This document shows positions 33,201-45,200 of a stretch of DNA of 64,000 nucleotides, one piece after another. Location: assembly GCA_007922305.1 (NCBI GenBank), contig ML677385.1, positions 1,944,566-2,008,565 on the forward strand, written 5' to 3'. The DNA is from Dermatemys mawii. Taxonomy: Eukaryota; Chordata; Testudines; Dermatemydidae. The notes beneath the pieces were generated by a model that was given only the letters and a program-made list of their open reading frames with translations, made no database searches and was not told where the DNA came from. The first letter of the stretch is position 1, and every line of letters starts with the position of its first letter. Position numbers and translations under genes: made by a program.

Positions 33201-36200
33201 TGGGCCTGTATGCAGTTGATAGATTTTGTGCGTAAATCCAACACCTGTTTTTTGGCTGAAAATTCAGTCGATAGTCATTCTCCCATAACTGGTTGAGCAA
33301 CAAAGAACATGTTAATTACCATGTCATCTAACCTTACTCCTTTTCCAATATGTCAAAATAATGGCCCTGATCCTGAGATTTGTATCTGCATGGATGGCCT
33401 CTTGACATGCAGAGAGCCCCATTGACTCAAGTGGGCTCATAAGAATGGCCATACTGGGTCAGACCAATGGTCCAGCTAGCCCAGTAGCCTGTCTTCTGAC
33501 AGTGCCCAGTGCCAGGTGCTTCAGAGGGAGTGAACAGAACAATTATTGAGTGATTGATCTCCTATAATCCAGTCCCAGCTTCTGACAGTCAGCAGTTTAA
33601 GGACATGTGGACTGCAAGGGACCACACAAGCAGGTTTGATTAAAGGATCAGAGATAACATTGTAATGGAGGGGAAATAATGCTAGAAAAGTATTTCTTCA
33701 ATTTAAGAACAAAGCACAACATCCTTTTTTAATTTTTTTTTTAAACTAATTAGTCTTGCAGAAACAGATTTTAAAAATCCATCTGGCAATCTTTGCAGTT
33801 AGGACCTGACACTTTTCAAAAGTGTATTTTCCTTTTAAGGAATTTTAAATATTTATTTTTTAAGAAAACTTTTGTGAACTTTGTTCTCTTGGAAGCTTGA
33901 AAATACAATATATTTTGCTAATAAATTTGTGTTTTCCATTTCCAAATGTTGTTTCGATATGGATTGGGTAAGGTGAGATTAAGAAGCTTCGAACAATGTT
34001 TTTCTAATATGTAATAGATGAAAACAGAAAATATAGTATTCTTTGGTTAAGAAGAATGCAAAGTGCTAAACTGGCATTCTCTTCTTTTTTTCCTGCTAGA
34101 AAATTCACTTAGAACTACAAATGCCTATGATGGGTCCTTTTTTTAAAAATAAAAAAATAAAAAAAATTCCAAGACCTATACGTGAAATAGATAAGGGTTT
34201 GAAAGCTATTGATAAACTTATTCCCCTGAATTGTTTTGAAAATGTTTTCTTAGACAAGAACAATTACAAGCAATTACTGGGAGCCCTGGATTACTCATTT
34301 CTGTGTGCTTATGCAGTTGGAATGTATTTGAGGTAATTCCTTGAGACTTTTTTCATACTACTTGAATTATAGATTCAGAAGGCTACACTGCTTTTAATCT
34401 GCTATCCTTCCTTTCTGGGAAGTTTCTGATGAATGTTCACTGAAGAAGGAAGGAAAAATGTGGATTGTCTCACACAGGCTGAGCCCTGATTTAGGGCTTG
34501 TCTCCTGCCACAATCGGGATCGATTTAGGATACACAACTTCAGCTTTGTGGATAGCATAGCTGAAGTTGATGTACTTAGATTTACTTACCGTGGTGTCTT
34601 CACTGTGGTTCATCTACAGCTTATGTTCTCCCGTCTCCTCGGCTTACGCTTCTCATTCTGGTGGAGTATTGGAGTTGACGTGAGAGCGCTCAGTGCTCGA
34701 TTTATAAATTTATAAATTGACCCATGCTGGATCGATCACTGTTCGCCAATCCAGCAGATAGTGTAGACAAGCCCTTAGTCACTGAAAAACGTGCCTATCC
34801 TGAAACCCTTACAAAAATTCATAGGAAGGGTTCTTACTCTCTCAAACGGAAATGTATCACAGGTGACAGTCTAGCCCATATACATCAATGAGTATGTCTA
34901 AATAACAGTTGGGTGGTTTAATTTCCAGATCTGGTAGACCTATACATTCAGGCTATCATAATTAAAAACAGCAGCATGGCTGTGGTGGTGTGGGTGATGG
35001 CATATGTTAGCCACCTGAGTACATACTAGGATCTTGGATAGGATTGTGTTCAGGCAGCAAGCCCAAGACACAGCCTGCACTGCCACGTCTGTGCTTCTAT
35101 TTTTAGTGCACTAGCTCAAGCAGGCCTAGCCTATGTATATCTGCATGAGCTGGGAATTACATCTCCCCACTGCTGTGTAGAATCACGTCGAAGGTAATTC
35201 CCATTATGCCCACAGTAAAACCATTCAGTTTATTATTCTAATATCAGCATTTGTTATGTAATGAACCAAATATTTATTATTTAATTGCTCAGTTTTTAAT
35301 TAAAATTTCTGGTCAAACTTATGGGGAAAACCCTAATAAATCCATAATTTGAACGTACCCTTTATGCACTATGAAAGTTTGGTGTGTGAAATGTTTCATG
35401 TTTCTTAAATGTTTGTTTTTTTTTACCCCTGTACATTCTTAGTGGTATAATAGGAGAGCGACTGCCTATCCGGTATTATCTGACAGGTGGAATGCTTGCC
35501 AGTGGACTCTTCACTGCAGTGTTTGGGTTGGGCTATTTCTATAATATACATAATCTGTGGTTCTACATGATCGCTCAGGTAAGCATTCTGTTGTTTTTCC
35601 CTAGTTTCTTTGGCTTTCCATGCTTATTTATTTTATTTTCAGATGTGAGTAGTATTTACTGTTTACATGGCTAGATACAAGACTGAATTAAATTCAAGGT
35701 TTGGGGTTCCTGAGTGCCTGAAAACAGGTTAGGATGTAGTATTGCTAACAGAACGAAAACAGCAATATCAGTTAAAGTGTAGGTGTCTTGGCATGTAACC
35801 ACTAATGCCATGAGGTGGTGTGCCTCAGTTTCCCCTTCCACACAGCAGAATAGGCCTGTTATACTTTTGCTGCTGTGCCAAGCTTCCAGCCTATTTACAG
35901 GTAAGAGCTGAAAAGCAACATGCTTGTGGGACTGTCTTGTCACCGTCCCTGCCATGTACAAAAGTTTTTTTCCACAAATCGGGTATGTCCCACATCTTTG
36001 AAGGGTTTTAACTCCTTTAACTAGTATTAATTCCTTTGTCTTGACCCATAGATGAAGTAGTAAAAGACACAAGATTAACAGCAACTCTACAGCATACAAG
36101 CGTGGTTCACACACTTTACTTTGTTTAGTGTCTATTGCATTTCCCAATTCCTTTGTGTACCCTCGTAGGTGCTCTGATGCAGATTGTTCTGATTCTTTGG

Positions 36201-39200
36201 AGAAGGCTTTTAATTCAGGCATGTGTTTGAGGCTTTGACCGGGCAAGGGTGCACTGCAACCATGCCTGCTCTTGGCCCCTCCCTCTGGGATTTCTTTGGG
36301 CTGGACCCGACTCCCTTGTGAAACTTCCCAAGTACAAAGTTCTCCCCCCAACCAGCCTTGAAGAGACAGTGTTATTTATTTTATAAGCCTGGTTGGAATA
36401 ACATTCTTTAATGGAGTGCTTTGGATTGATAAGATCCCCTCCCCCCAGTTACCCCACTTTCTGCCCCCCATCAGGTCAGCTGGGTGGGAACTCCCCTCCA
36501 AGAGATCTGACCCCCAGTCTTCCCTTAAAACCAGAGTCTCCAAGTTCCCCAACTCTAGGCACTCCCCTGGGTTCTGGTTACTACAAGCCTTCGGTCCCAG
36601 TTTCTGCCTCTTCAGCAATCCTGGGTAAGGGCTGTAGCGGCTCTTGAGCTGGAGTCTCTGCCGAGCATCCTTCCTCCCCGGCAGCCAGTTCTGAGCAGTT
36701 CTGGAGACCTTTATACCTGGCTTCCAGTTGGAGCATGCCCAGCAGAGCCTCAGGGTGGGGCTTCATCTGCAAGGAGGGAAGGGTTAACCCTCTCGGTGCC
36801 AGTGCGGGGCTGATCCACCCCGTCACAGTTCCCCAAAAGAGAAGGTGACCCTGATCCAGCTGTGGCGCTCACAGCTACCAGCTATGACAGACCCTTCACT
36901 GGCCAGCAAAATCCGCCCATCTCACTCAGGTTGGGCTTGCTTCCAGCTACAGAGTCCCTGGGGTCTGTTCCCACCACAGCAGTTACCAGGACCCCAACTT
37001 CCACCTTTGGGATACGTGTCTCTATGCATGCCAAGGCAGGCCCCTCTCCCTTGCTTGCCTGCAACTCCCTGACAGTCAGCAGCTGGGATGGCCTCCCTGT
37101 TACAGATGATCATGAAACAGGAGCTGGTCTTGTCCAGCGCCTCCTGCAGGAAGTTGCCTTGAGACCTGGGCTATGGGAACTGGTTACAACCATTCCTGCC
37201 CCCAAAGCTGCATTCTTCATTGCTACAAAGGCAGTTAGCCCCTCCCACCACTCTCACTACTACTGCTACACTTACAGTACTTGTGCTCTCCGACACACAT
37301 GTTATCTGGGTGTCTTGTTTCTCCCGCTTGTTTGAACTGCCACAGGTACTGTTCATTTTTAGTCTGCTAGCTTGATCAGCTCGATCAGAGCTAGCCTGGG
37401 TATGTTTCCTTGAGCTGGGAATTTTGCCTCCAGTTTGAAGTGTAGGCATACCCATAGATCCTTTTGAAAATCCCACCAAGAGTCATTTATCCTCAGGGTA
37501 TGTCTTCACTACCCGCTGGATCAGTGGGTAGCTATCAATCTTTTAATGATCAATTTATTGTGTCTCGTTAAATCGATCACCAGCAGCACCCCCATCGACT
37601 CCAGAACTCCAGTTTGCTGCGAGGTGTAAGCTGGAGTTGATGGGGGGAGCGTGCCGCCAACCGCCACCGCCATGAGGACGGCAGGTAAATTGGCCAAAGA
37701 TATGCCAACTTCAGCTACGCTATTCACATAGCTGAAGTTGCGTATCTTCAGTCAATTTCTGCCGCCCCGCCCCCAGTGTAGACCAGCCCTCATTGTATTA
37801 GTGACTTGGGATTTTAGGATGGAATCTTCAAGGGAGCCTAAGGCCCGGTCTACACTAAGGGGGAGGGGTCAACCTAAGATATGCAGCTTCAGCTACATGA
37901 ATAGGGTAGCTGAAGTCGGCGTATCTTAGGTAAACTTACATGGCTGTCCATACGGCAGCAAGTCAACCGCTGCTGCTCCCCTGTCGACTCCGCTTCCGCC
38001 CCTCACAGAGGTGAAGTACAGCAGTCGACGGGGAGTGCGCTTGGGGATCAATTTATCGCATCTACACTAGAGGTGATAAATCAATCCCCCATAGATTGAT
38101 CACTACCTGCCGATCCAGTGGGTAGTGTAAATGTATCCCAAGAGAGTAAGGTGCTCCATTGATGGGAGTCAGGTACCTAACTCCCTTAGTAGCCTTCAAA
38201 AATCCCAGACTTCAACCTCAGTCTGAATTTAGTATATATGAAATTTGTCCCTTCAGTGTATACATCTTTTTCTTTTATTCCTTTTAAATTCTAAGTTCTA
38301 CATTCTTTCATAAGGCTTTGTCCTTTTAGCATTTTATTTGCACCCATATGTTTCCCTAAACTCATATTCAGGTGAAAATATTATGAAGTGCTTAGAGTAG
38401 TGGAAGTTAAGAGCCCTTAGCACTGTCAGACACTGTGTAAACTTTGACAAGCCTGATTTGACAATTTGTGGCAGTTTGCCCTATAAAAAGCTTTGAAATC
38501 CTTGGATGCAAAGTGCTGTATGTATAAAGTCTATCTTTATTTTTGTTGAATAATGGTGTTTGGAAAAAAAATAGCATGAAATTTTGTGTAAGAATTTTCA
38601 TATTCATAAAATGTTTTTTGAAATATGATTTCAGATAGCTAATGGATTGGTGCAAACCACTGGCTGGCCCAGTGTTGTTACCTGCATTGGCAACTGGTTT
38701 GGAAAAGGAAGGTAAAAATATTTATATTTTTAGTACTGGGACTATATGTGGGTGGTTTTTGGCCTTAATACAAAATGTGATGAAGCCAGGGTAAGAACTC
38801 CCCTTTAGTTTTGGTGATTTTTTTTTTTGAATTAAGCCTTTAAGGAAGATCCTTTAAAAATAAGTAATTACCTGTTTGTTGTGCATAGGCGGCATGTGAC
38901 TCTTGTGTTTGGAAAGGCCGGGTGGGAGCACCAGGAGCTCCCTAGAAGTGTAGGGGGAGGGACCACCAGCACCCGTACTGTAGCCCCGCTCCGCCCCAAG
39001 GCCCCTCCCCCAATTGGACACCTCCTTTCCCTGAGGCCCTGCCCATACTCTATACCCACCCCACCCCACCCCAAGGCCCTACTCTTACTCCACCTCTTCC
39101 CATCCCTGCCCGCTAAGGTTACCAGGCGTCTGGTTTTTGAATAGGGACCCTGGCGGCTCCAGTCAGTACCAATGACCGGGCCACTAAAAATCCAGGTGGC

Positions 39201-42200
39201 AGCACAGCACAGCTAAGGCAGGCTCCCGGGAGCTGCATGGAGCCAGGGCAGGCATGAAGCGGCCAGCATGTCTGGCTTCTAGGTACAGAGTTGGCTACGG
39301 GAGCTCCGTGCACTGCTCCCACCCCAAGCACTGGCTTCACAGCTTCCATTGGCTGACGTTCCTGGCCAATGGGAGCTGCAGGGGCAAAGCCTGCAGGTGG
39401 TGGCAGCACACAGAGCCCCCGGTCTCTCTGCCTAGGAGTCGGACATGCCAGCTGCTTCTGGGAGCACTTCTGAGGGAAGCGCTGCTCAGCCAGAACCTGC
39501 ACACGCACCCCCACACTCTGAACCCCTCAGTCTGGAGCCCACTCTTGTACCCCAAACCCCTGATCCCAGCCCAGAGCCTGCTCCTGCACCGCCACCTGGA
39601 GCCCTCACTCCCTCCTGAACTGCAACCCCCTGCCCCAGCCTGGAGCCCCCTCTTGCACCCTGAACCCCTCGTTTCTAGTGCCACCCTACAGCCTGCACAC
39701 CGCCCCCAGCTAGACCCTTCACCCCCTCTCCCACACCATCCCTCTGCTTCAGCAGAGTGAGGGTTGGGGAGAGCAACAATGTGTGTGTGGGGGGGTGAAG
39801 TTACCGGGGTGGGACCTCAGAGAAGAGAAGGGAAGGGAAGGGACGGGGCAGGAGTGGGGCAAGGGAGCTCGGTTTTGTGCGACTGGGAATTTGACAACCG
39901 TACTATGCATTCCTCTCTGCCACTGAGACAATCCACCTGCCCACCAGCTGCTCACTCCTTTCTGCCCTCTCTGCCTTAAGGTTGAGCAACGGGGGTGAGA
40001 GGGCAGGGAGGTGTGAGTGAGGGGTGGGTGGGGTGTCGGGGGAGGGTGGAAGGTGGGACAGGAAGAGGCAGAGTGAGGATGGAGTCTCCAGGGGAAGAGG
40101 CACAGTGAGGGTGGGGCCCCGGGGGAAGAGGCCAAGTGAGGGTGGGGCTTTGAGGTGGCGCACAGGCTGAGTCCACATGGGGCCATGGTCTGGTGGCTCC
40201 CCCGGCACTTCCTGGGAACTTCTGGTGGCAGCACTCCAAAGTCATCAGGCCAGTGCACCTCCAAAGGGAGCTGTGCCCTAGCGGGCATTTCTTCTCCCAT
40301 TTAGGGAGACTTCACTCCCCAAGTCTATAATACCCACCACCCATGTTGTTGTGGCAACTAACTTACCTGAACAGTTCAAAAAGGATGCAGAGAAGTGAGC
40401 ATCAGTGGGATGGAGGTGGCTCAGGAGAAGGGTGGGGCTTCTGGAGGAAGGGGAGGCGAGAAGAGAGCAGGGGAACAGGGGGTCCTCAGGAGAGGGGGTG
40501 GAGAGGAGCGGGGGGCACTTTAGAGGAGGGCCTGAGCAAGGGGTGGGGCCAGAGTGCAGGCACCAGTAGCCCCCACACTTCTAGGGAGCTTCTGGTGCTC
40601 CCACCCAGCCTCCCCAAACACACCCCCTATGCAAAACATGATTGCTTGCAGTTTCAAACTATTGTATTGCTGTGTGTTCATTAATAACTCTCAGACATGA
40701 GTAAAGTACTTCAGAATTGAATTGAGAGGAACTCTGGCAAATGTTCTCAGTCTAAAAACACTTTAAAAAACAAAATAAGGGTTGTATTGTGCTGTTTTGG
40801 CATAAGGCCTACTTGTTTCTAACCGTTTTTCTTATAATACAACTCAAAGCATGAATTTAAAGAGATTATATTTGGCAGCTGGATTAACAGAATTTTTTAC
40901 TGTTTAATAGTGCTCACTTTTTTCAAAGCCAACTTTTCCAGTCCTGCTGTGGGGGATATTTTCATGTTGTTTTGTAACTTCATACAATGTTTCTCCATAA
41001 CATTGTGGTAGCTGCACAGTAAATCCATTGACACCAATGGCAGTTGCACAAAAATCGTTCACATTAATGCTACTGTAGGATCTGATGTCCCTAGTATAGA
41101 TGCCACTGTATGGACATTATAATCAATAAGGGTGTGTTACACTACAAATGCCTACAACAGCACAACTGCAGCTCTGCAGCTTCACCGCTTCTGGGCCCAA
41201 GAAATGAACTTTGACTGGTGGGATCGTATCATAATGCAAACTTGGGATGATGAGAAGCAGCTGCAGAATTTTCAGATGTTCAAGGCCACATCCCTGGATC
41301 TGTGTGCTAAGCTCGCCCCAGCCCTCCTGCACCAGGAGACCAAAATGAGAGCTGCACTGATAAGGGAGAAGCAAGTGCCAATCACAGTGTGGAAACTTGC
41401 AAAGCCAGATTGCTACTGTTCAGTGGGAAGTCATTTTGGAGTTGAAAAATCCACTGTGTGGGGCCGTTGTCATGCAAGTGTGAAGGACCATTTAATTGCA
41501 TCCTGCTGTGCAGGACTGCACTCTTGGTAGTGTGCAGGACATAGGGGATGGATTTGCAGCAGTGGGGTTCCCAAACTGCAATGGAGAAATAGGCGGCACA
41601 CATTTTGCCACAGAGTACCTCAACAGAAAAGACTACCTTTCTGTGGTTATGCAAGCGTTGGTGAATCACTGAGAATGCTTCATTAACATCTGTGTGGGCT
41701 CTTTACAAACGTACATGCTGCCACTCACATTTTAAGAAAAGAAATGCTTTCTTTTCAGAAAGCTTCAAACACGAACTGACTTTCCTGACCGGCAAAATAT
41801 CATTGATGGTGTTGAAATACCAATAGTGATCCTGTGTGACCCAGCCTACCCTTCCATCATCATAACTTTGTAGTGTAGACCAGGCTGAATTCTTCCATTG
41901 ACCTAGCTACAACCTCTCAAGGGGGTGGATTTATTACTATTACAGAAAAACCTCTTCTGTTGCTATAACAAGTGTCTACACTATAGTGTTGTGGCTGTGC
42001 TGCTGTAACAGTTCTAATGTGGACATAGGTGGTTCAAACTAAGAACGCATCTTTCTTTTTCCTAGCAAAAATGCATCTTTAGGACCTGATCCAAAATCCA
42101 TTGAAGTTAATGGGAGTCATTCCATGTATTTCAATGGCCTTAATCAGGCTAGTAGGTCCCCGTCATGCCAGATTCTGAATATCCATAGCCTGCACAAGGA

Positions 42201-45200
42201 AGCTTTTAGCATACGTTCATTAATGTTTAAGTACTTTGAAACTGTCAGATAAAAGGCAGGAGTGTAAAGGGTTGTGTACAATTATTTAGTGATAAGGCCT
42301 CAAATACTTCAACAGTGCCAAAGATTCACTGTTGTCTGTCATTCTGTATGCTACTTAATAACGTTTATGAGCAGAATAACTAAAATTGACATCCTTTTGA
42401 ATGCAGGAGAGGTTTGATCATGGGAATCTGGAATTCTCACACTTCCGTAGGGAATATCTTAGGATCCTTAATTGCTGGTTACTGGGTATCTACCTGCTGG
42501 GGTCTGTCTTTTGTGGTTCCTGGTATTATAATTGCTTGCCTGGGGATCGTTTGTTTTCTGTTTCTCATTGAACGTAAGTATATATTTCCTTATTTTTATT
42601 TATACAAAACCGTGTAGCTGCCCATCCAATGCTGGGAGCCCCCATTTCACAAATTAAAATACACAATGCAAAATACCTATAAAGGGCTGCTCGTACCTAA
42701 ATAAATATCCACCAGACACTCGGGTCAGGTTCTTCCCAGAACCTGTGTAGAGGAAAAAGATAGGCTTTTCAGCATGTTAAGAAGGTCATAAGAACATTAG
42801 AATGGCCGTACTGGGTCAGATCAAAGGTCCATCCAGACTAGTATCCGGTCTACTGACAGTGGCCAATGCCAGGTGCCCTGGAGTGAGTGAAACTAACAGG
42901 TAATGATCAAGTGATCTCTCTCCTGCCATCCTTTGTCAGAGGAGGGTGATGGATAAGAAGTGACATCCTAAGGGAGCAGATGCAAAGTCCTAATCTGATC
43001 CCCTACCAGCAGCTCTCTCATTTATAGCTCAAGAGTCTCTCTCCACTGATCACAACTCTGGCCTAGGGAGAAAGGCAAGTTCTCAGGTAAATGGTTTTTT
43101 AGAGCTTTACAGGTTAACTCCAAGTCCTTGAATTCTACTCTGAAATTCACTGGGAACTAGTACAAATCATGGAGCATGGGTATAATGTGCTCCTGATCAG
43201 GACCTCTACTTAAGCTGACCATCACATCCTGCACTAGTTCTTGTTTCTGAGTGGTCTTAAGGTAGGGCACCATGTGTAGTGATTGCAGCAACATGATCTT
43301 AAGGCAGCAAAGGTATGATATACCCTACCAGAATATATTTGTCCTATTTCACCCCAAAACATATCCTCTTGAGCTTGCATCTTCACTTGACTTCAGTAAG
43401 TCTGTTTGTGAGGCAAGGGTCAGATTCCACATATGGATGGGGGAATCCAAGTATTCCTAGTCTGATAACATATGACATCTTCACTTGACTTCATATGCAC
43501 TGTGTCTGAGTGAAAATGACTTACTTGTGCTCTTTGTCTGTGGGCTGAATATTAAAGAAAAGAAACGAATATTAAAGAAAAGAAACAAATATTATATCTG
43601 TAGGCCAAAATGAATGGGGGGATTTTTTTCATTTGAGGCTAGACTATATCAGAAAGTTTTACTGCTTTAATTATGGTTTAAAGCAGCAAAAATGCACACG
43701 TGCACGTGTATGCCACATGGAGGCAATTATATCAGTATAGAAGTACTTATACAAAAGTAGCTTATGCCAGCTCAGGGAACAAAATAAATGATACCAATAT
43801 AAGGCATCTGTACACCAGTTTACTGCATCTATGGGCTTGGCTACACTTGCAAGTTTGGGTGGCTTTAGCACGCTCTGTGTGCTCTAACACCCCCCATCTG
43901 CACTGGCAAAGCACATATTGCGTTCCTGGTAATCCACCTCGGCAAGAGGAATGATGTCTGATGTGTCTTGGCTGAGACGCCTCATCATCAGTATGAATGA
44001 AGTGTTGCATTACTGCACTCTGATTGACCTCTGGAAATGTCCCATAATCCCCTTAAGTCAAGTGGCCACTTTTGTCATTGTTTTGAACTCAGCTGTAGAA
44101 ATGTGGATATCCCCTTTCAAAGCTCAGTTTCTGACAGTTGGCATGGTTATCAGCTCCAAGAGAAAGCAAACATTACCTTGGAATGTTGCTTGCTTTGAGT
44201 GGGCGAGAGAGAGGAGGCGGGGGCGGGAGGGGGTTCTGAACTTGCAAGGCAGCATGCTGACATACTCGCCGCACCCCAAATACTGACATTCTCCTCCCCC
44301 ACACAACACACTCCCTGTCACACTCCACTCCTGGCATTTGAAAAGCACGTTGCAGCCACTCGAATGCTGGGATAGCTGCCCATAATGCACTGCTCCCACT
44401 GCTGCTGCAAGTGCCGCAAATGTGGCCATGCCAGTGAGCTTGCAGCTGTCAATTTGGACAGACATTCCCTGGTGCGCTCTCTGAAGGCTGGTTTAACTCA
44501 AAGAACTCTACATTTGCAAGTGTAGCTAAGCTCTGTGCTAAGGCTTATATCAGTATAACTGCCTTAGTAAAAAAAATCATACCCCTATCAGGCATAGTTA
44601 TACCATTATAGTAACTTTTCTAAGTGTCAACCAGGCATTAATATCAGCAGGATTTTAGGAAAATGATTCTTTATGCTTTATTAACTGGTGTTTTGTTATA
44701 TTTCAGACCCTAAAGATTTAAGTTGTGATTGCAAACCATCCAGTGTAAGTGAACATTACTGTAATATTCATTGTTATATTTCATGTTACTTTTTTTTTAT
44801 GGATAAATAGGACATCATTTGGTGGTTATAGTATGAAAGTAGCCTTTTGGCATATATTTCCACAATGAGGGGTTGTAATACCTGTCAGGGAAATGATTTA
44901 AGCTTGGTGATACGGCTCGTGATAATGTAGTATGTTGGTTTTGTAGTGAAATTCAAGTATTATTCATGTGGTTTGCTGCGGGGGGAGAAGGGGAAATAAA
45001 ATTGAAATAAAAATGGGGGGGGGGTGATTTTTTTTTTTTAATTTAAAATGGATTTTTGTATTTTGTTTAAATTAGCATAAGGAACAGTTTGAGGGGGAAG
45101 ATCTCCACAACAGGATCCTCATGTAGATGTATTTTGTCCTGCCCCCAGATTTCACTGGGGTAAGGAATGATTTGGGTCTATATCATTTGCCTTAATGATA

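Larger units (their letters stand above)
30303..34253 (+). other. SLC37A1: SLC37A1 intron 3
   Basis: The intron contains a MITE-like segment (30545-30875), a solo LTR (31185-32037), another MITE-like segment (32045-32340) and a CR1 tail (33429-33610). The stretches 32350-33420 and 33620-34250 show nothing I can name. Confidence 0.7.
35579..38634 (+). other. SLC37A1: SLC37A1 intron 5
   Basis: The intron contains an LTR with adjoining retroviral-type sequence (35784-37335) and two Harbinger-type MITEs (37496-37789, 37842-38139). The remainder, 38150-38630, shows nothing recognised. Confidence 0.7.
38712..42406 (+). other. SLC37A1: SLC37A1 intron 6
   Basis: The intron contains a large inverted hAT-like structure (38884-40637) and a dead Harbinger transposase (41168-41870) followed by a MITE fragment (41872-42030). 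The stretch 40640-41130 shows nothing recognised. Confidence 0.7.
42574..44706 (+). other. SLC37A1: SLC37A1 intron 7
   Basis: The intron contains a CR1 tail (42786-42965), a tandem duplication (43547-43586) and a Harbinger-like element (43833-44533). Nothing is recognised at 42970-43540. Confidence 0.7.

Noticed and set aside
35671..36351. 226-codon minus-strand frame
   Set aside because: It falls inside the LTR and its lower-coordinate flank and lacks any retroviral protein signature.
39254..40300. Proline-rich frames up to 183 codons
   Set aside because: They arise from CCCC-rich transposon sequence within the inverted structure at 38884-40637.
43951..44465. Frames of 111-113 codons considered as a Harbinger DNA-binding protein
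   Set aside because: They lie inside a Harbinger-like element but show no Myb/SANT or nuclease motif that I can identify.
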